Assembly (NCBI GenBank): GCA_964539395.1
Contig: CAZIIU010000011.1
Span: 1 to 64,000, forward strand
Reading direction: 5' to 3'
Origin: M55B112 sp964539395
Lineage (GTDB): Bacteria; Bacteroidota; Bacteroidia; Bacteroidales; GCA-2748055
DNA length: 64,000 bases
The translations under genes were made by a program, and so were the position numbers. Below the pieces are notes generated by a model that saw only the letters and a program-made list of their open reading frames with translations, searched no databases and was not told the origin of the DNA. This document shows positions 17,244-25,396 of the stretch, piece after piece. Each line of letters starts with the position of its first letter. The stretch's first letter is position 1.

Positions 17244-17348
17244 CGAAATAATAGAGAGACAGCATTCATTGCCGACCAATGAAGCACCATCTCTTTTTTA
17301 TCAATCATTCACCCTTCGGAAAAATGATAATGGTACTGTCATGCCTGC

Positions 17349-19325
17349 TTAATTGCGTGGGATGTAATCCGTTGAAAGCACCCTGAACTCTGTTCGCCTG
17401 TTAATCTGGTGTGCCTGCTCCTGAAGCTCAGTTGGCAGTTGATTAATAAAACTTTCTGTAAGTACATCATCCATCTTGAGGAATGGGTAATCCTCAAGAA
17501 TCTTCTCATCCACGATCTTGGGCTGCGACTCTCCATATCCCCTGGCCTGAAGTCTGTCAGCTGCAATACCTTTCGAGATCAGGTAATCAACTACAGATTG
17601 GGCACGCTTTTGCGACAGCTCCATATTGTCGGCCGGAGCGCCCCTGGTATCGGTATGCGACATCAGTTCGATGGTTACATTTGGATTGTCATTGAGGGTT
17701 TCCACAAGGTTATCAAGAGAAACCATTGATTCAGGTCTAAGATCCCACTTGGCGAAATCATAGAAAATATTCGGAAGTTCAATCACCTGTTCTGTGGACG
17801 GGAGGTAGATTGTAACATCAAATTCACGACTTTGATCAAGACCTTTTGTTGATTCTCTGGCCTTACCACGCAGGTAACCCTGCTTTCCTGCGATAAAAAC
17901 ATAATCTGTTGAAGGTTTAAGCATAAAGCGGAACGCTCCATCTTCTTTTGTGGTAGTTTCAATGGTTATTCCATCACTACCTACAGCAGTCACTTTCGCC
18001 CCTTCCAGAAGCTGATTGGTCTGGTCGTCCCTTACGACACCATTTGCTGCAAATTCGAGTGGTGGCAGAACAAATGAATAAATATCATCATTACCCCTGC
18101 CCTTACGGCTTGAGCTGAAAAAACCCCTTTCCGATTCAGCTTCAAATACAATCCCAAAATCATCTTCAACCGAATTGATCGGTGATTTTAGGTTTTCAAC
18201 AACCCAGCTTCCCAACTCATCTTTCCGGGCTTTAAAGATATCGAGTCCACCAAGACCTACCCGTCCTTCGGAACTGAAATAGAGTGTTCCATCGGGATGC
18301 ACATAGGGAAAAACTTCATTCCCGGGGGTATTTATCTCTTCACCAAGGTTTTTAGGAGTTCCCCACTCACCCCGCTCATTTGTAACCATCCAAATATCGT
18401 TCTCCCCAATACCCCCTGCCATATTTGAAACAAAAAAGAGTGTCTCACCATCAGGTGAAACAGCCGGATGTGCCGCAGTAATGCTATCTCCCAATATTTT
18501 TAGATTCTCTGGTTCTCCCCATTCACCGCCTGACCGCTTTGCTGAATAGATCTGGCAGGCCAGTTCCTGACTTTTCGCCACTTTACAGCGGGTAAAGTAT
18601 ACCAGAGAAAAATCACTGGAAAAATTAGTGCTTCCATCTTCAAATTCAGAATTCAATGCCTCAACTGGGACTGGTACACTCCATTTTCCCTTTCGGTCCA
18701 TCCTTGAAGAGAATATATCGGCAAAACTCTGACCTGTTGCACCATGTTCTTCATTCCCTTGAGAGTCTTCCCGGGTAGAGGTAAAATAGACATCCATATA
18801 ATCGGCACCTGCAAAAGAAGGACTCCAGTCGCGCTGAAAGGAGTTGAAATAGCGCATATTCTCAACGATGTAGCCTGTAGGATTATCGATCCACTCCTGT
18901 GCAATTCTGGCCGATTCTATGCCCCATCCTCCACGCGGGTCATCAGGAATAAGGTCCCTGTAAGTCTCAAACTGCTCTAAAGCCTCTTCAAATCTTCCGT
19001 AGCGCATCAAAGATTGACCATACCGGAGATAAAGGTCCGGGTTTTGATAGTCCTGCATGAGCGCTTTCCTGTACCAGAGAGTTGCCTGTCTTGGTTCACC
19101 GATAATTCGGTAACACTCACCGATCCTAAAGATAATCTCTGACTGTTTATCCTTGTCCGAAACCTTCCCGTATGCTTTCTTGAAGAGGTCGATGGCTTCA
19201 TAATACTCACCTGCTTCGTAGGCAGCATTTGCCCGAAAGTCTCTCTCTTTTCTCTGCCCTTCAGCCGGTTGAACAGCTATTGTGAGCCCTATCACCATCA
19301 GAACTGTTATACCCTTGTGCATCAT
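17349..19325 (-). CDS. PorE-like OmpA family protein (TPR, PD40 propeller, CarboxypepD_reg, OmpA-C)
   Basis: 658 residues with the domain order of PorE, a periplasmic type IX secretion component that binds peptidoglycan. A Sec signal peptide ends near AEGQ. TPR helices occupy about 28-145, a PD40/WD40-like propeller about 165-420 (repeats such as PAVSPDGETLFFVSN and PYVHPDGTLYFSSEG), then a carboxypeptidase-regulatory module (about 425-500). A C-terminal OmpA domain has the diaminopimelate-binding Asp and Arg (SHTDTRG and SQKRAQS). Many Bacteroidota encode several paralogues, so I call it PorE-like rather than porE. The PorP/SprF, type A and type B proteins elsewhere in the window support a working type IX system. 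Confidence 0.85.
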   Translation of the reverse strand: MMHKGITVLMVIGLTIAVQPAEGQRKERDFRANAAYEAGEYYEAIDLFKKAYGKVSDKDKQSEIIFRIGECYRIIGEPRQATLWYRKALMQDYQNPDLYLRYGQSLMRYGRFEEALEQFETYRDLIPDDPRGGWGIESARIAQEWIDNPTGYIVENMRYFNSFQRDWSPSFAGADYMDVYFTSTREDSQGNEEHGATGQSFADIFSSRMDRKGKWSVPVPVEALNSEFEDGSTNFSSDFSLVYFTRCKVAKSQELACQIYSAKRSGGEWGEPENLKILGDSITAAHPAVSPDGETLFFVSNMAGGIGENDIWMVTNERGEWGTPKNLGEEINTPGNEVFPYVHPDGTLYFSSEGRVGLGGLDIFKARKDELGSWVVENLKSPINSVEDDFGIVFEAESERGFFSSSRKGRGNDDIYSFVLPPLEFAANGVVRDDQTNQLLEGAKVTAVGSDGITIETTTKEDGAFRFMLKPSTDYVFIAGKQGYLRGKARESTKGLDQSREFDVTIYLPSTEQVIELPNIFYDFAKWDLRPESMVSLDNLVETLNDNPNVTIELMSHTDTRGAPADNMELSQKRAQSVVDYLISKGIAADRLQARGYGESQPKIVDEKILEDYPFLKMDDVLTESFINQLPTELQEQAHQINRRTEFRVLSTDYIPRN

Positions 19326-19417
19326 GTAAATATCTGGATAGTATTTTCAATAATCCCTAAAATTACAGCTTTTTCCCATATAATAAAACGCATAAACCTG
19401 CTCTGTTCTTGTATGCA

Positions 19418-21604
19418 CTAATTACTGAATAACAATTCCCGGTATTTCGGAAGCGGCCACATTTCATCATCGACGATCAATTCCAGTTTATCGATATGAT
19501 ACCTGATCTTTTCCAGAAAAGGAAATATGTCTTTTGAATAGGCAGCAGACCGCTTTTCCACTGATTCAATTTTATTGGCAACACTACGGGCCTCAACCAT
19601 TTGATTAACCATATTTTTTATCTCAGTAACACGCTCAGATATTTCCCTGATCAGATCAACACGGTTTCCGGAAAGCTCCTTATATCCATCGCCATAAAGC
19701 TCTTTGAGCAGTGCAACATTTTGCATCAGCACATTTTGATATTTCACAGCTGTTGGTACAATATGATTAATGGCAAGATCACCCAGAACACGCGCCTCGA
19801 TCTGTATTTTCATAATGTAGTTCTCAAACATGACCTCAACCCTGGCGTCAATCTCATTTACCGTAAGGATACCAAGTGAATTAAACAGTTTCTTGGCCTT
19901 TTCGGAGTGATATGCACGAATTGATTCAGGCACATCCGTAATATTGGTTAAGCCTCGCTTTTTCGCCTCCCTGACCCAATCTTCACTGTAATTGTCTCCT
20001 TCGAATCTGATTGGTTTGGAAGCAATAATAAGCTCCCTCAGCACCTGAAATACAGCTTCATCTTTCTTAACCCCCTTTTCAATCAGATTTTCAACAGAAA
20101 TACTGAACTCCCTCAATTGGGCAGCAACAGCTGCATTCAGAACTGCCATAGGGGTTGCACAATTGGCACTGCCCCCAACCGCCCTGAATTCAAAACGGTT
20201 TCCGGTAAATGCAAATGGTGAAGTTCTGTTTCTGTCGGTGTTGTCTAACAAAATCTCCGGAATTTTACCAATATCTAGCTTCAATTCAGTTTTCTCATCT
20301 GGTGTCATTTTTCTGTTTGTCACTTGTTCCTCTATCTGGTCGAGCATTTTTGAAACCTCTCCTCCCAGGAAGCAGGAGAGAATTGCCGGCGGAGCTTCGT
20401 TTGCTCCCAGCCGGTGTGCATTCGATGCAGTGATAATGCTCGCACGCAGCAGGTCCTGATGATCGTAAACCGCCTTAATGGTGTTCACAATAAAGGTAAG
20501 GAACTGCAAATTAGACTTTGGATTTTTTCCGGGGGAGTGTAAAACTACACCTGTATTTGTTGATAATGACCAGTTATTGTGTTTACCGGAACCATTGATT
20601 CCCTTGAATGGCTTCTCATGAAAAAGCACCCTGAAACCATGGTGCCGGGATATCCTCTTCATAAGCTCCATGGTAAGCACATTCTGGTCAACAGCAAGAT
20701 TGCATTCGCTGTAAAGTGGTGCAATCTCGTATTGATTGGGAGCTACTTCATTGTGCCTTGTTTTCACAGGAATCCCAAGCTTGTATGCTTCGTATTCCAG
20801 CTCCTTAAAGAAAGAACTGACCCGTTCCGGAATTGATCCGAAATAATGATCATCTAGCTGCTGATCCTTTGCTGATGCATGTCCCATTAGTGTTCTTCCA
20901 GTGAGTGACAGATCAGGCCGGGCATAAAAGAGAGCCTCATCCACCAGGAAAAATTCCTGCTCCCATCCCAGGTTTGCCTGAACACTGGTAACATTTTTAT
21001 CAAACAACTGGCAAACTGCTGTTGCTGCCACATCCACCGCATTTAATGCCCGTAACAAAGGGGTCTTGTGATCCAGCGCCTCTCCGGTATACGAGATGAA
21101 AATCGTTGGTATACTGAGTGTATCCCCGATTACAAAAGCAGGCGAAGAGGGATCCCATGCAGTGTACCCCCTGGCTTCAAAAGTGTTTCTTAATCCACCA
21201 CTTGGAAAGGAGGAGGCATCGGGTTCCTGCTGCGCAAGTGCCTTTCCTGAAAATGACTCTACCAGGTAGCCGTTCTCAATATGATCCAAAAATGCATCAT
21301 GCTTTTCAGCTGTTCCACCGGTTAATGGCTGAAACCAGTGTGTGTAATGTGTCGCACCCCTGTCAACAGCCCATGCTTTCATCCCTACAGCCACTGCATC
21401 AGCCATTTTTCTGTCGATCGGTATACCCCTGGAAATTGCCTTTTTAACATGATCATAGGCATCCTGTGCCAGATACTTCTGCATCTTTTTGTCATCAAAC
21501 ACATTATTGCCAAAATAATCCGCCACCTCTCTGGATGGCGGATCAACACTCCTTGGGGATCTGCTATTGATCTTTTCAAGTGCTGAAAACCTTATTACTG
21601 CCAT
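19418..21604 (-). CDS. glnN: glutamine synthetase type III
   Basis: 728 residues, the characteristic length of the GSIII family (types I and II are much shorter). It makes glutamine from glutamate, ammonia and ATP as a large double-ring oligomer. Visible signatures are the N-terminal NSRSPRSVDPPSREVADYFG, the active-site segment GINGSGKHNNWSLST, and TSPFAFTGNRFEFRAVGG. The GSIII-specific C-terminal helical extension is present. It lies directly downstream of a type II glutamine synthetase, separated by a terminator, so ammonia assimilation here is doubled with unrelated isoforms. Confidence 0.96.
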   Translation of the reverse strand: MAVIRFSALEKINSRSPRSVDPPSREVADYFGNNVFDDKKMQKYLAQDAYDHVKKAISRGIPIDRKMADAVAVGMKAWAVDRGATHYTHWFQPLTGGTAEKHDAFLDHIENGYLVESFSGKALAQQEPDASSFPSGGLRNTFEARGYTAWDPSSPAFVIGDTLSIPTIFISYTGEALDHKTPLLRALNAVDVAATAVCQLFDKNVTSVQANLGWEQEFFLVDEALFYARPDLSLTGRTLMGHASAKDQQLDDHYFGSIPERVSSFFKELEYEAYKLGIPVKTRHNEVAPNQYEIAPLYSECNLAVDQNVLTMELMKRISRHHGFRVLFHEKPFKGINGSGKHNNWSLSTNTGVVLHSPGKNPKSNLQFLTFIVNTIKAVYDHQDLLRASIITASNAHRLGANEAPPAILSCFLGGEVSKMLDQIEEQVTNRKMTPDEKTELKLDIGKIPEILLDNTDRNRTSPFAFTGNRFEFRAVGGSANCATPMAVLNAAVAAQLREFSISVENLIEKGVKKDEAVFQVLRELIIASKPIRFEGDNYSEDWVREAKKRGLTNITDVPESIRAYHSEKAKKLFNSLGILTVNEIDARVEVMFENYIMKIQIEARVLGDLAINHIVPTAVKYQNVLMQNVALLKELYGDGYKELSGNRVDLIREISERVTEIKNMVNQMVEARSVANKIESVEKRSAAYSKDIFPFLEKIRYHIDKLELIVDDEMWPLPKYRELLFSN

Positions 21605-21690
21605 AACTTACAAAATTTTAATTAATGTTTGCAAGATAAGCAGAATATTTGATTACAGCATTTAACACCCCCTTTTTGTTAAAGGCCATT

Positions 21691-21725
21691 AAAAAAAAAC
21701 AGGGCATCCTTTGTAAGATACCCTG
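21691..21725 (-). terminator. rho-independent terminator after type II glutamine synthetase
   Basis: On the minus strand a 9-bp stem CAGGGTATC / GATGCCCTG (one G-U pair) is followed by nine Ts. Confidence 0.88.
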
Positions 21726-21764
21726 ATAAAAATAGGATGCTAGCTGTATTAAACTATTCCAACA

Positions 21765-22808
21765 TCAGTTAGCAACTGACTCCTGGATGAATTCTGTAAG
21801 AACTTTTGCAGATTTTACTGATTTAATAATGACGGCAGCCACTTTGTAAGGATCGGCATTGGAAGCGGGCCTCCTGTCTTCAAGTCTTCCCTTCCAGCCA
21901 TTTTCAATGGTGGAAATGGGTATGCGTATAGAGGCCCCACGGTCTGAAACGCCATAAGAAAACTTATGGATCGATTGTGTTTCATGCAATCCAGTAAGCC
22001 TCTGTTCATTGTCGGCGCCATATACAGCAATATGGTCTTCAATATGTTTACCAAACTCTTCACAAATTGCGGCAAAAATCTTTTCCCCTCCTTTATCTCT
22101 CATAAACCCGTTTGAGAAATTGGCATGCATACCAGACCCGTTCCAATCACCCTTAACTGGCTTGGGGTGAATATTGATGCGCACACCATATTTCTCTCCA
22201 ACACGTTCTGCAAGATATCGTGCAACCCAAGTCTGATCACCAGCCTCCTTAGCTCCTTTGGCAAATATCTGGTATTCCCATTGCCCTTTCATTACCTCCG
22301 CATTGATCCCTTCGATATTCAAGCCGGCCTCTATGCAGGCATCCAGATGCTCCTCAACCATGTGACGCCCAACAGCAAACTCTGCACCAACTGAACAGTA
22401 AAAAGGTCCCTGAGGCGGAGGGAAGTACCCAGGTGCTGGAAATCCAAGAGGTGTATGGTGGTTCAGATCCCAAAGTACATACTCCTGCTCAAAACCAAAC
22501 CAGAAATCATCATCATCATCATCAATGGTCGCCCTGCCATTGGACGGGTGTGGAGATCCATCGGGATTCAAAACTTCGGTCATTACCAGATATCCGTTCT
22601 TTCTCTGTGGATCTTTACAGATAAATACAGGCTTTAACAGGCAGTCAGATTTACTTCCGCTTGCCTGTAGGGTAGAAGAACCATCAAATGACCAAATTGG
22701 CGCATCTTCAAGTTTACCACTAAAATCGGATACAACAAGTGTTTTACTTCTCATCATCTGCGTTGGCTTGTACCCATCAAGCCAAATGTACTCTAATTTC
22801 GATTTCAT
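21765..22808 (-). CDS. glutamine synthetase, type II (eukaryote-like)
   Basis: 347 residues, matching the GSII class known from eukaryotes and some bacteria. Domains: an N-terminal beta-grasp (about 1-110, starting KLEYIWLDGYKPT), then the catalytic domain with FGFEQEYVL, GINAEVMKGQWEYQ, KGDWNGSGMH, the LTGLHETQSI loop and RGASIRIP. All main metal and substrate motifs are present. A run of six aspartates (GAT codons) precedes the FWFGFEQEY strand. The upstream region is exceptionally AT-rich with two related inverted repeats, which may mediate nitrogen control. Confidence 0.94.
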   Translation of the reverse strand: MKSKLEYIWLDGYKPTQMMRSKTLVVSDFSGKLEDAPIWSFDGSSTLQASGSKSDCLLKPVFICKDPQRKNGYLVMTEVLNPDGSPHPSNGRATIDDDDDDFWFGFEQEYVLWDLNHHTPLGFPAPGYFPPPQGPFYCSVGAEFAVGRHMVEEHLDACIEAGLNIEGINAEVMKGQWEYQIFAKGAKEAGDQTWVARYLAERVGEKYGVRINIHPKPVKGDWNGSGMHANFSNGFMRDKGGEKIFAAICEEFGKHIEDHIAVYGADNEQRLTGLHETQSIHKFSYGVSDRGASIRIPISTIENGWKGRLEDRRPASNADPYKVAAVIIKSVKSAKVLTEFIQESVAN

Positions 22809-22845
22809 AATAGCAATTGTTTATGTTATATTCGTGTTTTTATTT

Positions 22846-22873
22846 ATATACCCCTATTTTTTTATGGGTATAT
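22846..22873. repeat. inverted repeat, copy 1 (ATATACCC / GGGTATAT)
   Basis: An 8-bp perfect inverted repeat with a 12-nt T-rich loop, 38 bases upstream of the glutamine synthetase start. It shares CCTATTTTTTTAT and GGGTATA with a second site at 23056-23079. Confidence 0.5.
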
Positions 22874-23055
22874 GTATAATTCAATTATTATTTAGAGTAC
22901 AAATATATGTTAATTGTTTTAATTATATGAAACTTATTTATAATTTTTTTTCTATTCTTTCATTATTATTATATATTTCTTTAACTGTAATATTGTTTTT
23001 ATTGATATTTTGATTATTTCATTGAAATGTTTTTTTTATTCATTTTTTTTCTTTA

Positions 23056-23079
23056 CTCCTATTTTTTATAGGGTATAAG
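23056..23079. repeat. related motif, copy 2 (CCTATTTTTTATAGGGTATA)
   Basis: A CCTAT/ATAGG inverted repeat followed by GTATA. It resembles copy 1 in an otherwise featureless A/T tract, about 210 bases away. Confidence 0.45.
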
Positions 23080-23157
23080 AATAATATTATATATATTTGA
23101 GATATTAACTTGTTTTATACAATAACCTATTTCCAACATGGCTGTTCGCTGTTTGAA

Positions 23158-23196
23158 ATAAAAAAAGCGGATGCCCTTAACAGGACATCCGCTTGT
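23158..23196 (-). terminator. rho-independent terminator after M20 dipeptidase
   Basis: On the minus strand a 9-bp perfect stem AAGCGGATG / CATCCGCTT is followed by a T-run, about 25 bases after the dipeptidase stop codon. Confidence 0.88.
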
Positions 23197-23217
23197 TATG
23201 GTAATACGATGAGGAAT

Positions 23218-24585
23218 CTAGCTCATCTTAGAAAAATAGTGATAAAACCATGGGATTGTTTCAATTCCTCTGAAGAAATTCTCTAATGGATAGTTCTCAT
23301 TGGGTGAGTGGATGGCATCTGACTCCAATCCAAAACCGAGTAGAATTGATTTAATACCAAGTACCTCCTCAAAATCTGCAACAATGGGAATACTTCCTCC
23401 ACTTCTGGCCGGAACGGGTTTTTTCCCAAAGGTCTTCTCTACCGCCATACTGGCGGCCTGGTATGCTGCCGTATCAATTGGCGCGACATACCCCTGACCG
23501 CCATGCAGACTCTTAACTTTTACCTTTACACCAGGTGGGGCAATTGATAAAAAGTAGTCCCCGAATAACTTATCAATTTTTTTTGAATCCTGGTTTGGAA
23601 CAAGACGCATCGAAATCTTTGCATATGCTTTGGATGGGAGAACTGTTTTGGCTCCCTCTCCTGTAAAACCTCCCCAGATTCCACAAACATCCAGGCTTGG
23701 GCGAATACCTGTGCGCTCGATCGTTGAAAACCCCTTCTCACCTGAAACAGTCTCAATATCCAATTCATACTGATATGCTTTCAGGTCAAAGGGTGCTTTG
23801 GCCATCTCTTTACGCTCCTGTTTACTTACTTCAAGAACGTCATCGTAAAAACCTGGAATTGTAATATGATGATTGTCATCAGTAAGCCGGGCGATCATTT
23901 CTGCCAATACGTTAATCGGATTGGCAACCGCCCCTCCGTATAAACCGGAATGCAGATCACGGTTGGGTCCCGTTACTTCTACCTCAAGGTAGCTTAAACC
24001 ACGCAGGCCGGTCGTTATTGAAGGCACATCCATGGAGATCATTGTCGTGTCTGAAATGAGGATTACATCAGATTTCAATAATTCCCTGTTCTGTATACAA
24101 AATTGCTTAAGACTCGGAGAACCTATCTCTTCCTCTCCTTCGATCATAAATTTTATATTACATGATAATTCATCATGACTATTCATATACTCAAAAGCTT
24201 TAATATGCATAAAGAGTTGACCCTTATCATCGTCAGCACCCCGTGCATAGATTTTACCATCCCGAATCTCGGGTTCGAAAGGAGGGGATATCCATAGTTC
24301 AAGGGGTTCAGCCGGTTGAACGTCATAATGACCATACACCAGAACCGTAGAAAAAGAAGGATCTACCAACTTCTCAGCATACACAACAGGGTGACCCGTT
24401 GTTTCTTTAATCACAGCTTCGTCAACCCCCGCCTTCAACAATAATTCCACTAACTTTTCAGCGGCCCTGACCATCTCACCACGGTAAGTTTCACTGGAGC
24501 TGACTGAAGGGATCCTGATCAGTTCTGACAATTCGCCAAGAAATCGTTCGCTGTTGTTCTCAATAAAAGCTCTAATATGTTCCAT
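23218..24585 (-). CDS. M20 family dipeptidase
   Basis: 455 residues, a zinc-dependent M20 peptidase of the carnosinase/CNDP-like branch. Metal-binding and catalytic segments are intact: YGHYDVQP (first His), ARGADDDKGQ (bridging Asp), EGEEEIGSP (catalytic Glu pair) and the C-terminal SGGSIPIV and FGLESDAIHSPNE (last His). The internal dimerisation domain covers about residues 205-365. No signal peptide, so cytoplasmic, likely cleaving imported dipeptides. It follows the DUF3109 gene by 23 bases in the same operon. Confidence 0.92.
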   Translation of the reverse strand: MEHIRAFIENNSERFLGELSELIRIPSVSSSETYRGEMVRAAEKLVELLLKAGVDEAVIKETTGHPVVYAEKLVDPSFSTVLVYGHYDVQPAEPLELWISPPFEPEIRDGKIYARGADDDKGQLFMHIKAFEYMNSHDELSCNIKFMIEGEEEIGSPSLKQFCIQNRELLKSDVILISDTTMISMDVPSITTGLRGLSYLEVEVTGPNRDLHSGLYGGAVANPINVLAEMIARLTDDNHHITIPGFYDDVLEVSKQERKEMAKAPFDLKAYQYELDIETVSGEKGFSTIERTGIRPSLDVCGIWGGFTGEGAKTVLPSKAYAKISMRLVPNQDSKKIDKLFGDYFLSIAPPGVKVKVKSLHGGQGYVAPIDTAAYQAASMAVEKTFGKKPVPARSGGSIPIVADFEEVLGIKSILLGFGLESDAIHSPNENYPLENFFRGIETIPWFYHYFSKMS

Positions 24586-24608
24586 ACTTAAATAAAATAT
24601 TTATCTGA

Positions 24609-25178
24609 CTACCCTTTTTTCCAGTCCTGAAAGGCACATTCAAGCTCTTCATAAAAACCTGATCCAAATACGCGCAGCAACGCATCCTTTACAAACCTGA
24701 ACACAGGCATGTCATAAGCCCTGCCTAACTCAACAGCAGGATGGCAAACATCCCACCTGTGATAATTTAATGCGACATTTCCGCCAATCTTGCTAAGCCT
24801 GATTGGATAAAGATGACAAGATACCGGTTTTTGAAAATCAATATGTTCTGAATTATATGCATTTTCTATTCCGCATCGCGCAATTCCATTGTCAAGCACT
24901 GAATAGACACAGTCGTCATGACCCATGAGAGGAGTAACCCTGTCTCCATCTTCATCAAATTCCCAGGCACCCTTTACATCCAGGACATCAAGACCCTCTT
25001 TGCGCAAAAATGGCTTGATCTTGTCAAGATTCTCCTCCAGTAAAACGGTTTCTTCATCTTCTAAAGGCGCCCCGGCATCGCCATATACACAACACATACC
25101 CCGGCACTTCTCCAAATGGCAAACAAAATAATTCTCAAATAACTCAGTACTGATGATCTTATCTCCTATTTGTATCAT
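24609..25178 (-). CDS. DUF3109 family cysteine-rich protein
   Basis: 189 residues matching DUF3109, a Bacteroidota-enriched family of unknown function. Conserved cysteines suggest a metal or Fe-S site: the N-terminal VCHLEKCRGMCCVYGD, then DCVYSV, ARCGIE, and SCHLYPIR. The HRWDVCHPA segment adds another Cys/His pair. This arrangement resembles YkgJ-type zinc/iron chelating proteins. First gene of a two-gene unit with the dipeptidase. Confidence 0.85.
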   Translation of the reverse strand: MIQIGDKIISTELFENYFVCHLEKCRGMCCVYGDAGAPLEDEETVLLEENLDKIKPFLRKEGLDVLDVKGAWEFDEDGDRVTPLMGHDDCVYSVLDNGIARCGIENAYNSEHIDFQKPVSCHLYPIRLSKIGGNVALNYHRWDVCHPAVELGRAYDMPVFRFVKDALLRVFGSGFYEELECAFQDWKKG

Positions 25179-25396
25179 TAATTAATTGCTATCCTGCAAA
25201 ATTGCAAAAAAAAACAGGGTTATCACTATGATGCGCATTATTTCCAATTGTTAAAAAATATAAAGCCATTACAACACTAACTTATTCCTTTTAAATTATT
25301 TAGAAATTTTTGTTTAATTTTTTTTGTTAATTATTAAACATTATGTAATCCATTTTTGTTTAATGTTCATATTAATTAATTAAACAAAACGTAGTT

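Larger units (their letters stand above)
22809..23157. other. AT-rich intergenic region upstream of type II glutamine synthetase
   Basis: About 350 bases of extreme A/T richness without a credible ORF. The only GC islands are two related CCTAT...RGGGTATA motifs listed separately. Most likely a promoter/regulatory region of the minus-strand glutamine synthetase. Confidence 0.5.

Noticed and set aside
17265..17283. hairpin TTCATTG / CAATGAA between purM and the PorE-like gene
   Set aside because: Short stem with no T-run on either strand in a useful position; it lies upstream of purM and could be chance.
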